The notes under the pieces were generated by a model. The model made no database searches. It saw only the letters and a program-made list of their open reading frames with translations, and was not told the origin of the DNA. Made by a program: the position numbers and the translations under genes. Below, piece after piece: positions 53,181 through 63,506 of a stretch of DNA of 64,000 nucleotides (position 1 is its first letter; the number at the start of each line of letters is the position of its first letter). This DNA comes from Phocicoccus pinnipedialis (lineage in GTDB: Bacteria; Bacillota; Bacilli; Staphylococcales; Salinicoccaceae): NCBI RefSeq assembly GCF_903994035.1, contig NZ_CAJEWB010000010.1, positions 496,001 to 560,000 of the forward strand, read 5' to 3'.

Positions 53181-53666
53181 TTACGCGTTTTCAGAATCAG
53201 AAATTTCCCCTTCAACACCTACTGAATTTGGTGTGCATAGAAAAATGTCTGTACCTACACGCTTAATGTCTCCATCTAATGCATATACTGTACCACTTAA
53301 AAAATCGATGATGCGTTTTTTCGCATCTCTGTCTAAGCGTGTTAAATTAACAAGCACTGTCTGTTCGTTTTTCAACTCGTCCGCAATGTCTTGAGTTTCA
53401 GAAAAGACATACGGTTCAAATAAACATACTTTGGAATTGATTCCACTCATTTTGTTTTTCCCACCAAGCAATTGGTTTTTCTCTTCACTCACTCTACGTT
53501 TTGACTGCTGCCTTACATCTTTTTGTGGACGTTCACGTCTCTTAGTTGTCTCTGTAAAATTTACAGAAGTCACTTTACCAGAATCATGAACTTTGTTAGT
53601 TTGAACTTCATTGATTTCTTCGGATTCAACGACGAACAAGTCTTTAATCATTTTTCTAATTGCCAT
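53181..53666 (-). CDS. sepF: Cell division protein SepF
   Basis: SepF binds FtsZ and the membrane and helps arrange the Z ring. The 161-residue protein has an N-terminal amphipathic helix (MAIRKMIKDLFVVE), a basic, charged linker (about 20-70), and the C-terminal domain with KVCLFEPYVFSETQDIADEL and FLSGTVYALDGDIKRVGTDIFL. It lies 10 bases after yggS in the usual order. Confidence 0.95.
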   Translation of the reverse strand: MAIRKMIKDLFVVESEEINEVQTNKVHDSGKVTSVNFTETTKRRERPQKDVRQQSKRRVSEEKNQLLGGKNKMSGINSKVCLFEPYVFSETQDIADELKNEQTVLVNLTRLDRDAKKRIIDFLSGTVYALDGDIKRVGTDIFLCTPNSVGVEGEISDSENA

Positions 53667-53676
53667 ATTCAGTCAC

Positions 53677-54306
53677 CTATCTTCCCATCAATTTACTTCC
53701 TATGCGAATAAAAGTTGCACCTTCTTCTACGGCAATTTTATAGTCATTACTCATGCCCATACTTAGTTCAGTAATAGAAGGATACGTTTTTGATAGTTCA
53801 TCACGTAACTCACGCAGTTCTACAAAACAATTACGAATTTCGTTTTCGTCATCAGTCTCAGGTGCCATTGTCATAAGACCAACAACTTTAACTTTAGAGT
53901 ATTTCTGTAAAGACTCTACGAACCCTTTAACTTCAAATGGTTTTAGACCATGTTTTGTCTCTTCTCCTGAAACATTTACTTGTATAAAACATTTTACCTC
54001 ATGTTGGGCATGTTGTTCAATACGTTTGGCTATTGATTCTCTTTCTAGGCTGTGAAGATAGTGTAAATCATCGATTACATCCTTTACCTTTCTAGATTGC
54101 AGCGTACCAATAAAATGCATTTTACCATCAGCTGGAATGACCTCACGCTTTTCGTTAAAACCCTCAACTCTATTTTCACCAAAGTTACGTACACCAGCAT
54201 CATACGCACTCATCGCTTCATCATTTGTATGATATTTTGTAACAGCAATGACTGTTACCTCTTCCCCAATTTCATTTAAAATTTGATCATAATTTCTCTT
54301 AATCAT
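53677..54306 (-). CDS. yggS: PLP-homeostasis protein YggS (YlmE/PLPBP)
   Basis: A 209-residue single-domain PLP-binding protein with the lysine in VIAVTKYHTNDEA, FGENRVEGF, MHFIGTLQSRKV and GLMTMAP. It controls vitamin B6 levels and has no known enzyme activity. Its ATG overlaps the pgeF TGA by 4 bases. Confidence 0.95.
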   Translation of the reverse strand: MIKRNYDQILNEIGEEVTVIAVTKYHTNDEAMSAYDAGVRNFGENRVEGFNEKREVIPADGKMHFIGTLQSRKVKDVIDDLHYLHSLERESIAKRIEQHAQHEVKCFIQVNVSGEETKHGLKPFEVKGFVESLQKYSKVKVVGLMTMAPETDDENEIRNCFVELRELRDELSKTYPSITELSMGMSNDYKIAVEEGATFIRIGSKLMGR

Positions 54307-55067
54307 GTAGATCTCCTTCCAATAAATCCGAGTGCACGGCCAGTGTTTCCTTTTTCTAATCGAAATGAGAAAAATTCTTCCATCTCTGTACCGTAATGTG
54401 TTACATGTATTTGTGATTCTTTTAATCCATATTCAAGTGCTTGCTTACGATTGATTTCTTTTAAATCAAGGAAGAATTTATCGCCATTAACTTCAATTGC
54501 ACTTTCAGGAATATCCCATGTGCCATCGACAACATTGCTATCGACTTCGTAGCTTTTCTTATTGATTGTTACACCAATGATTATACGCAAGTCTTCAATG
54601 TCACCTTTATATTCTTTTAATAGTATCTTAATAATTTCTAATTTAGTGCCTTTCCAACCAGCATGTGCGATACCAATAAAATTATCAGTAATACTGTAAA
54701 TAAAAACAGGCGCACAGTCCGCATAGTTCATGCCCAATAGAATGCCCTTCTCATGTGTGTACATTGCGTCTATGTCCATAAGTTCTTCACTTAGCGTTTT
54801 GACATTGGTCCCTTTATAGGCTGAGGTAATTTCTAAGACATTATTGCCATGACGTTGATTGGGTATAACCCAGTTTTTAGTTTCAAAATCTATTTCTCGT
54901 GCTAATATCTCTTGATTCTTATCCACGTTAGTTATGTCATCATCAACATAGAGTGCCATATTTAACGAGTTTTTGGGGTAGTTACTAAACCCATCTACAC
55001 GTTTTGTATATCCGAGAACTAATTCCTCATTGTTTATACCAACATAGTGATTAAAATCTTGTAGCAT
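54303..55067 (-). CDS. pgeF: Peptidoglycan editing factor PgeF (YlmD, laccase-like)
   Basis: The 254-residue protein has the DUF152/PgeF features: RHGNNVLEI, DAMYTHEKGILLGMNYADCAPVF with the metal-binding Cys, and IAHAGWKGTKLEI with the histidine. Family members remove wrongly incorporated L-serine from peptidoglycan stem peptides or act as purine phosphorylases. It follows ftsZ after a terminator. Confidence 0.93.
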   Translation of the reverse strand: MLQDFNHYVGINNEELVLGYTKRVDGFSNYPKNSLNMALYVDDDITNVDKNQEILAREIDFETKNWVIPNQRHGNNVLEITSAYKGTNVKTLSEELMDIDAMYTHEKGILLGMNYADCAPVFIYSITDNFIGIAHAGWKGTKLEIIKILLKEYKGDIEDLRIIIGVTINKKSYEVDSNVVDGTWDIPESAIEVNGDKFFLDLKEINRKQALEYGLKESQIHVTHYGTEMEEFFSFRLEKGNTGRALGFIGRRST

Positions 55068-55081
55068 AAAGTCCTCCCATA

Positions 55082-55116
55082 TAAATAAACGGAGATATTG
55101 AAATCAATATCTCCGT
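55082..55116 (-). terminator. Intrinsic terminator after ftsZ
   Basis: Perfect stem ACGGAGATATTG / CAATATCTCCGT with a 3-4-base loop and TTTATTTAT on the minus strand. It ends the dcw transcript. Confidence 0.85.
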
Positions 55117-55134
55117 GAGTTCTATTTAATAAGA

Positions 55135-56295
55135 TTATCTTCTACGGTTACGTCTTCCGCGGATGAACGAAGGAACATCTGTGTCGTTCTTTTCTTCACG
55201 ACGTCCGCTTGGCTCTTCATCGTATGTTGGTCTAGAAGTTTCAAAGTTTTTTTCTTCAACTACATCACGCTCATCGAATGATTGACGTGATTGCGCTGGA
55301 CGTTCAACTTGTCCTGGACGTACTGTTTCTCTAGCAACTGATTTTTCGTTAAAACCAGTTGCGATCACAGTGATGATAATTTCGTCTTCAAGTTCTGGGT
55401 TAATTACCGTACCAAAGATCATATTAACATCTTCATCAGCAGCATCTTGAACGATGTCTGCTGCTTCTTGTGCCTCGAATAGAGATAAGTTTTCGCCACC
55501 AGTAATGTTCATAAGAACACCTTGAGCTCCAACAATAGACACTTCAAGGAGTGGACTTGAGATTGCTTTTTTTGCAGCTTCTACAGCACGGTTTTCACCA
55601 GATGAAACACCGATCCCCATTAGTGCAGAACCTTTGTCAGTCATGATAGTCTTCACATCGGCAAAGTCAAGGTTTACTTCACCACTTACAGCGATTAAGT
55701 CGGAGATACCTTGTACTCCTTGACGTAATACGTTATCTGCTTCTTTAAAAGCTTCCATCATAGGTGTAGATTTATCAACGATATCGAGTAAGCGATCGTT
55801 AGGGATAACAATTAATGTATCTACTGCTGCTTTCATTTGTTCAACACCAGCTGCTGCTTGTGTTTGACGTTTTCTACCTTCAAATGAGAATGGGCGTGTA
55901 ACAACACCTACTGTTAATGCACCCATCTCTTTAGCAATTTTAGCAACTACAGGTGCAGCACCAGTACCAGTGCCACCGCCCATACCAGCAGTCACGAACA
56001 CCATGTCCGCACCTTGGATTGCATCTTCGATTTGTTCACGTGATTCTTCTGCTGCTTTTTTCCCAATTTCAGGATTAGCACCTGCTCCAAGTCCACGTGT
56101 TAATTTTTCACCAATCTGAATTTTAGATTCAGCTTTAGATAAGTTAAGCGCTTGTCCATCTGTATTAATAGCAATAAATTCAACGTTTTGCATACCCTCG
56201 TCAATCATTCGGTTTACAGCGTTGTTACCACCACCACCGACACCAATCACCTTAAGAGTTGCTTGATGGTTAAACCCAGTTTCAAATTCCAACAT
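55135..56295 (-). CDS. ftsZ: Cell division GTPase FtsZ
   Basis: FtsZ forms the Z ring. The 386-residue protein has the tubulin signature [10 protein letters not shown] (residues 106-115), the T7 synergy loop ([11 protein letters not shown]), a variable acidic linker (about 320-375) and the C-terminal peptide [13 protein letters not shown] that binds FtsA and SepF. It lies 23 bases after ftsA. Confidence 0.99.
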   Translation of the reverse strand: MLEFETGFNHQATLKVIGVGGGGNNAVNRMIDEGMQNVEFIAINTDGQALNLSKAESKIQIGEKLTRGLGAGANPEIGKKAAEESREQIEDAIQGADMVFVTAGMGGGTGTGAAPVVAKIAKEMGALTVGVVTRPFSFEGRKRQTQAAAGVEQMKAAVDTLIVIPNDRLLDIVDKSTPMMEAFKEADNVLRQGVQGISDLIAVSGEVNLDFADVKTIMTDKGSALMGIGVSSGENRAVEAAKKAISSPLLEVSIVGAQGVLMNITGGENLSLFEAQEAADIVQDAADEDVNMIFGTVINPELEDEIIITVIATGFNEKSVARETVRPGQVERPAQSRQSFDERDVVEEKNFETSRPTYDEEPSGRREEKNDTDVPSFIRGRRNRRR

Positions 56296-56318
56296 CTAAT
56301 CATTTCCTCCCAATATAC

Positions 56319-57782
56319 TTACTCGAATAAATTCTTAAATACTTTTTTAAAGAAGCCCGAATTATCTGTTTGCTTCTTCTCTTTAGGCTCTTCGTCAACA
56401 TAATTGATTTCGTCATCAGAGTCTTCTGACTCGAACACAACATCATCCTCTTCGTAACGTGCCTCTTCGTTGTTGTATGGTTCTTCATAAGAGATATCTT
56501 TTTCTTTACTATCCTTATTTAAATTCGCATTCTTTTCCTTACGTTCTTTAAATAGTGATGAGAAGAATGAACCATCTGTAGTTTCGACGATTTCATCGTC
56601 TTCATCTATATCTTCATAGACGTTATCATAATTATCAATTGTAACATAATCTAATAGTTCATCAAATAAAATACCACTCTCGATTGTTGCAATCGCACTT
56701 GTAAACTCAGGTTTTCTTGCGCCCATTTGACTCGGGATGTGAATTCTCACTTTTTCTGAAACGATATCTTGTACAAGATCCTTAATTCCTCTTAAATTCG
56801 CTGTACCACCTGTAATGACAAATCCACCATTCACACGTGTAACACCATTTTCTGCTAAATCTTCAAAGATTTCCATAAAGATATCTTCAGTTACGATTTC
56901 AATCACATCAGCAAGTTTCTTAGCACTTAATTCTATGTCACCATCTTTGTTGTTCTGAGGTAACGTTAATTTTTCAGTATCGCTCGCTTTTTCATAAAAT
57001 GCGTGACCATATTGTTCTTTTGCACGGTTAGCAAAATGATAGTCTGTATTGAACGCTTCAGCAACAGCGTATGAGATGTCATTACCACCAACATCGATTA
57101 CGTTTAGATAGCGAAGTGTCCCTCTTTCGTAGTATGCATATTGCGTTAAGTCAGCGCCGATATCAATGACAACTGCACCGAGTTCTTTTTCTGTATCTGA
57201 TAATATATGAGTATAGTTAAATCCATCTGATGTGACATCAATGATATCAAGACCCGCTTCTTCAGCACAGTTACCCATGTTGATGAATAACGTACGGTCT
57301 ACCGAAATAACCCCAGCGCGTACTGTTAAACTTTCTCTTGCGAGTATTCCTTTTGGGTCCTCTACTTCATGTAGGTCATCTACTAAAAAGGATACTGGAA
57401 ATACAGTAACAATTTCTTTCTCTGATGAAATTTCTTTTAATCTAATATTCTCTAATAATTCTTCAATCAGTTCACCGTCGATTTCAGTTTCTCTGCCTGT
57501 AAATCTTAGTGTTTCTGTTTCAAAAACAATATCCGAATTCGTAATCGGTACTTTTAAAAATACCTCATCGATTTCAATGTTAGATAAGAGTTCAGCTTTT
57601 TTAACTGTATCTATGATTCCACTTTTAGCGAGATCGAAGTCTCGGATCATACCTTTTGATACACCATCAGTGAAGGTTTGGCCGGTTCCAATGATGTTTA
57701 CGCCATCGTGAAATTTCTCCCCAACCACGACTTTTACACTCGATGACCCTATGTCAAGGGCAACATAATACTGTTCCTTCAC
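56319..57782 (-). CDS. ftsA: Cell division protein FtsA
   Basis: FtsA is the actin-like membrane tether of the Z ring. The 487-residue protein has YYVALDIGSSSVKVVVGE (phosphate 1), VVIDIGADLTQ (phosphate 2) and the adenosine motif GGFVITGGTANLRGI, and ends in an amphipathic helix (GFFKKVFKNLFE). Between residue about 390 and this helix runs an unusually long, strongly acidic linker, longer than in B. subtilis. Translation starts at GTG with GGAGG 7 bases upstream. Confidence 0.97.
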   Translation of the reverse strand: MKEQYYVALDIGSSSVKVVVGEKFHDGVNIIGTGQTFTDGVSKGMIRDFDLAKSGIIDTVKKAELLSNIEIDEVFLKVPITNSDIVFETETLRFTGRETEIDGELIEELLENIRLKEISSEKEIVTVFPVSFLVDDLHEVEDPKGILARESLTVRAGVISVDRTLFINMGNCAEEAGLDIIDVTSDGFNYTHILSDTEKELGAVVIDIGADLTQYAYYERGTLRYLNVIDVGGNDISYAVAEAFNTDYHFANRAKEQYGHAFYEKASDTEKLTLPQNNKDGDIELSAKKLADVIEIVTEDIFMEIFEDLAENGVTRVNGGFVITGGTANLRGIKDLVQDIVSEKVRIHIPSQMGARKPEFTSAIATIESGILFDELLDYVTIDNYDNVYEDIDEDDEIVETTDGSFFSSLFKERKEKNANLNKDSKEKDISYEEPYNNEEARYEEDDVVFESEDSDDEINYVDEEPKEKKQTDNSGFFKKVFKNLFE

Positions 57783-57838
57783 CTGAATGCCTCCTAATAT
57801 TGATTCTTTTCACAATAGTCTAATCTATAGTTTACAGT

Positions 57839-57867
57839 ATATAACATTAATTGTGAACTGAATACAA
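57839..57867 (-). promoter_or_regulatory. Possible promoter of ftsA-ftsZ
   Basis: Minus-strand TTGTAT (57867-57862), 17-base spacer, TTATAT (57844-57839), in the 108-base divIB-ftsA gap. The gap also contains two copies of TTTTCACAATA (57807-57817 and 57872-57882). Confidence 0.45.
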
Positions 57868-57890
57868 TAAGTTTTCACAATATTTTATGC

Positions 57891-59042
57891 TTATTCCTTA
57901 TTATCTATTTCGAGCGCTTTTAAACTACGTTTAATCTTCTCTAGAGAGGATTCTATTTCTTCTAGATATGGTACTTGACTTGGGATGTTACGCATATTTT
58001 GTTTGATTCGTACTACCTCTTCAGAAATGTAGGGTAAGAATGTGTTGCTCACTTCTAAATCAAGTATCCCTTTTTTATTACCAATCTCTTTTTTTATACC
58101 TGCATAATAGTCAATTTTATCGCCGATTGTATTATAATCTGCAATAATTTCTTGTCCATCATTCATATATAGCTGAATACGAGAATTTGTTTCATTGTTC
58201 GGTCGATAGAAGATTTCTGAGATCATCGCTAATATTTGTGGGTTCATTTGATTTAAACTCTTCACCATACCTTCAAATTCTACTCCATCAAAAAAGTGGA
58301 TAATCGGCGCATCTATTGGTGTCATGTCAAATCCACGCAATACTTGTTCATTTTCTAATACTGGATAGTAACGTCCTTTACTTTCTACATATGCAACAAC
58401 GTCATACTCTTTAACTATAATATTTACTGTGTTTGGGAAATCACGTTCAACTTCGATGCTTTCTACAATAGGTAGTAAAGAGATGTTTTGTTCTGCTTTT
58501 CCAGTATTCGTTAGATACATCTTATCTTCTTCTTTTATTTCCGAACGTCCTAATATTTCTTCATCTGTTAGATGTTCGTTACCTTCAATTACTATATCTT
58601 TTACGTTACTCTTACTACTAATTAAGTATGAAACTACTAGGAAGACTGTTGTTGCTGTAAAAAGAATAATTGCCAATTTAAAATAATTAATACTTCTCTT
58701 AGCATTTCGTTGCTTCACTTCTTTTTCTCGTTTAGGTTCTGAATCTTCTTCTCTAGCTGCAGTTAATTCAGTGACTTCAATTGTCTCTATTTCATCATTT
58801 AATTCAATACTGTCACTGTCTTTATCTACAGAATCATCGTTATTATCTTTATAATGCTCAACTACTGATTCATCGAGGTAGTTATTATCTTCAGGTTTCT
58901 GTTGGATAGCCTCCGAATCTCCTGATGAGAGGGTCGAATCTGATTCTTCTATTGTTTCTTTATGTCCTATATTGGTTGGTTCAGTACTTCTTTTTTTTCT
59001 GAGCTTTTTCTTCAACTCATCAATGTTCGGTTTGTCTTTCAT
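57891..59042 (-). CDS. divIB: Cell division protein DivIB/FtsQ
   Basis: DivIB works with FtsL and DivIC in septal wall synthesis. The 383-residue protein has a long charged cytoplasmic region (1-120), one membrane segment (about 122-142), a POTRA domain (VKDIVIEGNEHLTDEEILGRS) and a beta domain with VERDFPNTVNIIVKEYDVVA. It is 15 bases after murD and has AGGAGGATAGCC before the ATG. Confidence 0.95.
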   Translation of the reverse strand: MKDKPNIDELKKKLRKKRSTEPTNIGHKETIEESDSTLSSGDSEAIQQKPEDNNYLDESVVEHYKDNNDDSVDKDSDSIELNDEIETIEVTELTAAREEDSEPKREKEVKQRNAKRSINYFKLAIILFTATTVFLVVSYLISSKSNVKDIVIEGNEHLTDEEILGRSEIKEEDKMYLTNTGKAEQNISLLPIVESIEVERDFPNTVNIIVKEYDVVAYVESKGRYYPVLENEQVLRGFDMTPIDAPIIHFFDGVEFEGMVKSLNQMNPQILAMISEIFYRPNNETNSRIQLYMNDGQEIIADYNTIGDKIDYYAGIKKEIGNKKGILDLEVSNTFLPYISEEVVRIKQNMRNIPSQVPYLEEIESSLEKIKRSLKALEIDNKE

Positions 59043-59057
59043 GGCTATCCTCCTTTC

Positions 59058-60380
59058 TTATAGCGCGTCAAATCCTTCTTTAAAATGATTACCACGCGTT
59101 TCGAAATCTGTATATTGATCCCATGAAGCACAAGCAGGTGAAAATAATACCACATCACCCTCATTACTTAACTCATCCGCAATTTTAACTGCTGTATTTG
59201 GGTTTTCAGTTTCGACAGTTTGAATTTTATGTGCTGATAAAAACTGTGCTAACTTATGTTTCGTTTCTCCGAACACAATTGCGTATTTAACATGCTCTAA
59301 GTAAGGAGTGAGTTCTATGAAGTCTTGGCCACGGTCGAGACCTCCAGCAATCCAGATTGTATCTCTCTCAAAACTTCTTAAGGCAAATGTCGTTGCAAGA
59401 GCATTCGTTGCTTTTGAGTCGTTATAATATTTAACACCGTTCTTATCTCCAACAAATTCTAGACGATGCTCAATTCCTTTAAAAGTTGTCAGTACATTCG
59501 TAATATGCTCCATCGGAACACCCTTTTCATCAGCAACGAGCAAGCTCGCAAGAATGTTCTCTAAGTTATGTGGACCCTTTAATACGATGTCGTCGACATC
59601 GATTACGTATTTTCCATTAACATATACTTTGCCCGCTTCAACATAAGCATCTGTTCTTTCTTCTATACTAAAGTATTTAATTTCTGAAGGACAGTTCACA
59701 GCGTTTAAAATATCCCTTTGTGCATAGTTAAAAATAACTACGTCTCTTTCTTTCATGTTTTTTAATAAGTTTAACTTTGCATTTCTATATTCTGTCGCAT
59801 CCGTATGATAATCAAGATGTGCATCATAAATGTTTGTGATTACTGCAATGCTTGGTTTAAAATCAATAATTCCCATGAGTTGGAATGAAGATAACTCCAT
59901 AACAAGGTCTTCATCATCATTATTTAATACTGCCTCTGCAGCGGGATATCCAATGTTTCCACATAGAATCGGATGATGTATATCATCCGTTAGCATTTCA
60001 CCAATTAGTGTTGTTACAGTCGTTTTTCCATTTGTTCCAGTGATGCCAATAATATCTTTTTTTCTTAGTTCATATGCGAGTTCAACTTCTGTTATGATTG
60101 GTACTTTGCGTTCCAATGCTTCTTGTAAAAATGGGATTCTATATGGAATACCAGGATTCTTGACAATTAAATCTGCATCATTAAGCAAATGAGACGGATG
60201 ATGTCCATCAACGATCTGCACCGTTTGTTTTCTAAGTTCTTCTAAAACAACATCATCTACTAAGTTTTCATTTGTTGTCAGTGTGACACGTGCACCGAGT
60301 TTGTTTAAAGCATTCACTGCACTTCTACCGCTTCTACCATAGCCGAGCACAATAATGTTTTTATCTTTATAACGATTCAT
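59058..60380 (-). CDS. murD: UDP-N-acetylmuramoyl-L-alanine:D-glutamate ligase
   Basis: MurD adds D-glutamate to UDP-MurNAc-L-Ala. The 440-residue protein has an N-terminal Rossmann domain (VLGYGRSGRSAVNAL), the ATP loop GITGTNGKTTVTTLI, and conserved HRLEFVGDKNGVKYYNDSKATN and LFSPACASWDQYTDFETRG. It lies 3 bases after mraY. murG does not follow, as in Staphylococcus. Confidence 0.98.
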   Translation of the reverse strand: MNRYKDKNIIVLGYGRSGRSAVNALNKLGARVTLTTNENLVDDVVLEELRKQTVQIVDGHHPSHLLNDADLIVKNPGIPYRIPFLQEALERKVPIITEVELAYELRKKDIIGITGTNGKTTVTTLIGEMLTDDIHHPILCGNIGYPAAEAVLNNDDEDLVMELSSFQLMGIIDFKPSIAVITNIYDAHLDYHTDATEYRNAKLNLLKNMKERDVVIFNYAQRDILNAVNCPSEIKYFSIEERTDAYVEAGKVYVNGKYVIDVDDIVLKGPHNLENILASLLVADEKGVPMEHITNVLTTFKGIEHRLEFVGDKNGVKYYNDSKATNALATTFALRSFERDTIWIAGGLDRGQDFIELTPYLEHVKYAIVFGETKHKLAQFLSAHKIQTVETENPNTAVKIADELSNEGDVVLFSPACASWDQYTDFETRGNHFKEGFDAL

Positions 60381-60383
60381 ATA

Positions 60384-61343
60384 CTACACTCCTAAGAATA
60401 CTCCGATTATACCCGCAATTAGTCCGACTGCACTAAATACAATTACAATCTTCCACTCACTCCAATTCGATAACTCGAAATGGTGATGTATAGGTGTCAT
60501 TTTAAATACGCGTTTTCCAGTCATTTTAAAACTCGTCACTTGAATAATAACTGAAGCCGTTTCTACTACGAATACAATACCGATAAGTAGTAGTAATAAA
60601 CTGTTATTTAGCATAATTGAAACAGTCGCGATTATACCACCAAGTGCGAGAGAACCGGTATCTCCCATAAACACTTTCGCTGGGAACTTGTTATAGATGA
60701 AAAAACCAATTTGCGCACCGATTAAAATGAATAAGAACAGACTGATTTCTGTTTCTCCTTTAATAAGTGCAATTGTTAAAAATGATGCAAAAGCAATGAT
60801 TGTAGTAGATGTTGATAAACCATCGAGTCCATCTGTTAAATTCACCGCATTAGAGAAACCTACTAACCAGAATACAATCCAGACAACAAAGAAGTATCCA
60901 AGTGGAATCAGAAAATCAGTTCCTGGGATCTGAATACCTTTTTCAATACCGGGAATGAACATAAACATGATGACAAAAATGATGACTGAGACAACTACTT
61001 GTAACAGTGCTTTTTGTTTCGATGATAATCCCTCGTTCTCTTTTTTAACGACTATGATATAGTCATCTAAAAATCCAATCAGACCAAAACCAAGTGTTAC
61101 TATAATCAGAATGATGAGTTTTGATATATCATCAACGAAGAATAACGCAACTATTGATAGAATTGTCGTTACTACTATAAAACTGATACCACCCATAGTA
61201 GGTGTCCCAGTTTTAGCCAAATGTGCTTCTGGTCCCTCTTTTCTAATCGACTGTCCGAACTTTAATCGTTTTAACATGGGTATGAGATATTTCATTAATA
61301 CCGCAGATGATATAAATGACATTATTAAAAATGCATAATACAT
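60384..61343 (-). CDS. mraY: Phospho-N-acetylmuramoyl-pentapeptide transferase
   Basis: MraY makes lipid I at the membrane. The 319-residue protein has ten membrane segments and the catalytic aspartates and histidines in GFLDDYIIV, NAVNLTDGLDGL, FMGDTGSLALGG and TPIHHHFELSNW. It follows the PBP gene by 9 bases with AGGAGG before the ATG. Confidence 0.98.
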   Translation of the reverse strand: MYYAFLIMSFISSAVLMKYLIPMLKRLKFGQSIRKEGPEAHLAKTGTPTMGGISFIVVTTILSIVALFFVDDISKLIILIIVTLGFGLIGFLDDYIIVVKKENEGLSSKQKALLQVVVSVIIFVIMFMFIPGIEKGIQIPGTDFLIPLGYFFVVWIVFWLVGFSNAVNLTDGLDGLSTSTTIIAFASFLTIALIKGETEISLFLFILIGAQIGFFIYNKFPAKVFMGDTGSLALGGIIATVSIMLNNSLLLLLIGIVFVVETASVIIQVTSFKMTGKRVFKMTPIHHHFELSNWSEWKIVIVFSAVGLIAGIIGVFLGV

Positions 61344-61352
61344 GATTTCCTC

Positions 61353-63506
61353 CTAGTTGTTTGGATCGTTAGAATCCAGTTGTATTGTTAATGATGATTT
61401 TTTACCAAGTTCAGTTCCTGGCGCAATAGACTGACTCTTCACATAGCCTTCTCCTTTGATGCTTGCTTTAATTCCAAGGAAATCAAGCAATGTAATAACC
61501 TCACGCTTAGATAATTCACGCATATCAGGCATTGTAAGTGCACCCTCTGTTTTTACATATATTGTATCGTTTTTAATAAGTGTTGTGTTCTTTGGATAGT
61601 GATCCTTGATTACTTCACTCTTACCACTCGTAATTACGTTGAGTGAGTCATTTGTCAGTACAGCAATGTCTTCAATTTTCCTATCTGTATAGTCCTCAAC
61701 TTTCACTTCGTTAACGTTGATGCCTTCAGAGCTATCTGTTACTTCTAAGTATTTTAACGTACGTTCCATAAGCGGATTAAACCCAAGGCTTACTCCATAG
61801 TCCCAAGTATCACTTTTGTTTTCAGATGCCTGCTTAACACCGTAATAAACGATTACTTGAGGGTCATCTTTTGGTGCATAACCTATGAATGACGTGATGA
61901 ACTGGTATGGTTCATCAATGTAACCACCAATTTCCTCGTCATAGATTTGAGCTGTACCTGATTTACCAGTTACTCCGTAGTCATCTAATTGATACATTGG
62001 ATTTCTGTCCAAAGTGCCGCCTACAAGTGTATTCATCTCTTCAACCGTTTTCTGGGCTGCCTCTTTTGAAATTACTTGTCTAACATTTGTTTCTTTACCC
62101 TCATATATAGTATTTCCATTTTTCGGGTCTGTCACTGACTTTACAATGTATGGTTTTTTCATCATGCCGTCATTTAATAGTGCAGTCATCCCTTGAATCA
62201 TTTGTATAGGGGTAACTGATAAGGTCTGTCCAAATGATGAGGTTTTTTGTTGGAGTTCATTGTCCCAAGCGATTTGCCCACTAGCTTCTGTGCTAAACTC
62301 AGAGCCGGTTACTTCTCCGAAACCGAACTTTTTATAATAATCGAGCATTTTATCTGCACCGACTTTGTCTTGTAGGTCCATCATAAGGGTGTTTGATGAA
62401 TACTGCATACCTTCGTTGTATGTGATTGTTCCCCAACCTTCAGTTTCCCAGTCATAAATCGTAGAATCCATGACGTCTCTAGACCCTGTCTCATAGTACT
62501 CATTAGAATTGTACTTTCCTTCTTCAATAGCAGCAGCTAGTCCAAATACTTTGAATGTACTCCCAGGTTCAAACTGATATTCATACAGCATGTTTAACCA
62601 GCTGTTACCAAACCCTTCTCGTGTATCGGGATTAAATGATGGTCTTTGACCTGCACCTAATATTTCGCCAGTTTTAGCATCTGCAACAAATGCGAATAAC
62701 TCTTTTGGCTCGAAATATTTTTGCATCTCATCAAGTGATTCTTCTAAATAGAGTTGAATGCTAGAATCTAACGTTAGTTCTACATCCATACCGTCAATTG
62801 CAGACTCTGTTTCAAGTGTGCCTGGTACAACATAACTCCAAATATCTTGAGTGTAGTTCGAAAATCCAGATTTACCATCAAGCTCCTCATTGTATTCACG
62901 TTCAATACCAAGTGATCCGACAAGTTTTCCGTCCTCATTTGGTTCTGCAAATCCGATGATGTGGGATGCAAAAACTCCGTTAGGGTAGAACCGTTTTGTT
63001 TCAGGTAAAAATGTAAGACCGTCGAGTTCTTTACTTTCAAGTAGCTTTCTATTCTTATAGCTTACATTTCGTCCCTTAGTTCCAAATTCAACTTGGAATC
63101 TATCACTTTTTATTCCTTCATCTATCATCTTAATAATCTCTTTTTCAGACATTGACATTACTGTTGATAGTTCTTTAGCTACTTTCTTTTTGTCAGTCAG
63201 ATGGTTAGGATAATTATCATCAACAATTACAGCAATACGATAAGCTTCCATATCACTTGCAAGAATTTCTCCATGACGATCTAATATCTGTCCTCTATTT
63301 GATTCGAGTATTATAGACCTCGTGAACTTCTCCTCTCCGAGTTTCTCTAGGTCTGAATCATCTATACTTTTAAAGATCATTAATATAATAAAGTTAATTA
63401 CGATTAAAGCAAAAAACACTCCTAATATGATATAAATCAGGAGTGTAAATTTTGGGATGTTATGTGTGTTGATTGCTTTAAAATCTTTACTCATTCTGTT
63501 TTTCAT
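61353..63506 (-). CDS. pbpB: Division-specific transpeptidase, class B PBP with PASTA domains (PBP1/PBP2B type)
   Basis: This is the septal D,D-transpeptidase. The 717-residue protein has an N-terminal membrane anchor (about 20-45), a dimerisation domain, the transpeptidase with SxxK in GSTFKVFG (about residue 311-316), SxN in YSSNTLMM and KSGT in VTGKSGTAQIYD, and two C-terminal PASTA repeats (about 580-710), as in S. aureus PBP1. The start is either the ATG at 63506, with AAAGG 12 bases upstream, or one 4 codons later; both overlap ftsL. Confidence 0.96.
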   Translation of the reverse strand: MKNRMSKDFKAINTHNIPKFTLLIYIILGVFFALIVINFIILMIFKSIDDSDLEKLGEEKFTRSIILESNRGQILDRHGEILASDMEAYRIAVIVDDNYPNHLTDKKKVAKELSTVMSMSEKEIIKMIDEGIKSDRFQVEFGTKGRNVSYKNRKLLESKELDGLTFLPETKRFYPNGVFASHIIGFAEPNEDGKLVGSLGIEREYNEELDGKSGFSNYTQDIWSYVVPGTLETESAIDGMDVELTLDSSIQLYLEESLDEMQKYFEPKELFAFVADAKTGEILGAGQRPSFNPDTREGFGNSWLNMLYEYQFEPGSTFKVFGLAAAIEEGKYNSNEYYETGSRDVMDSTIYDWETEGWGTITYNEGMQYSSNTLMMDLQDKVGADKMLDYYKKFGFGEVTGSEFSTEASGQIAWDNELQQKTSSFGQTLSVTPIQMIQGMTALLNDGMMKKPYIVKSVTDPKNGNTIYEGKETNVRQVISKEAAQKTVEEMNTLVGGTLDRNPMYQLDDYGVTGKSGTAQIYDEEIGGYIDEPYQFITSFIGYAPKDDPQVIVYYGVKQASENKSDTWDYGVSLGFNPLMERTLKYLEVTDSSEGINVNEVKVEDYTDRKIEDIAVLTNDSLNVITSGKSEVIKDHYPKNTTLIKNDTIYVKTEGALTMPDMRELSKREVITLLDFLGIKASIKGEGYVKSQSIAPGTELGKKSSLTIQLDSNDPNN

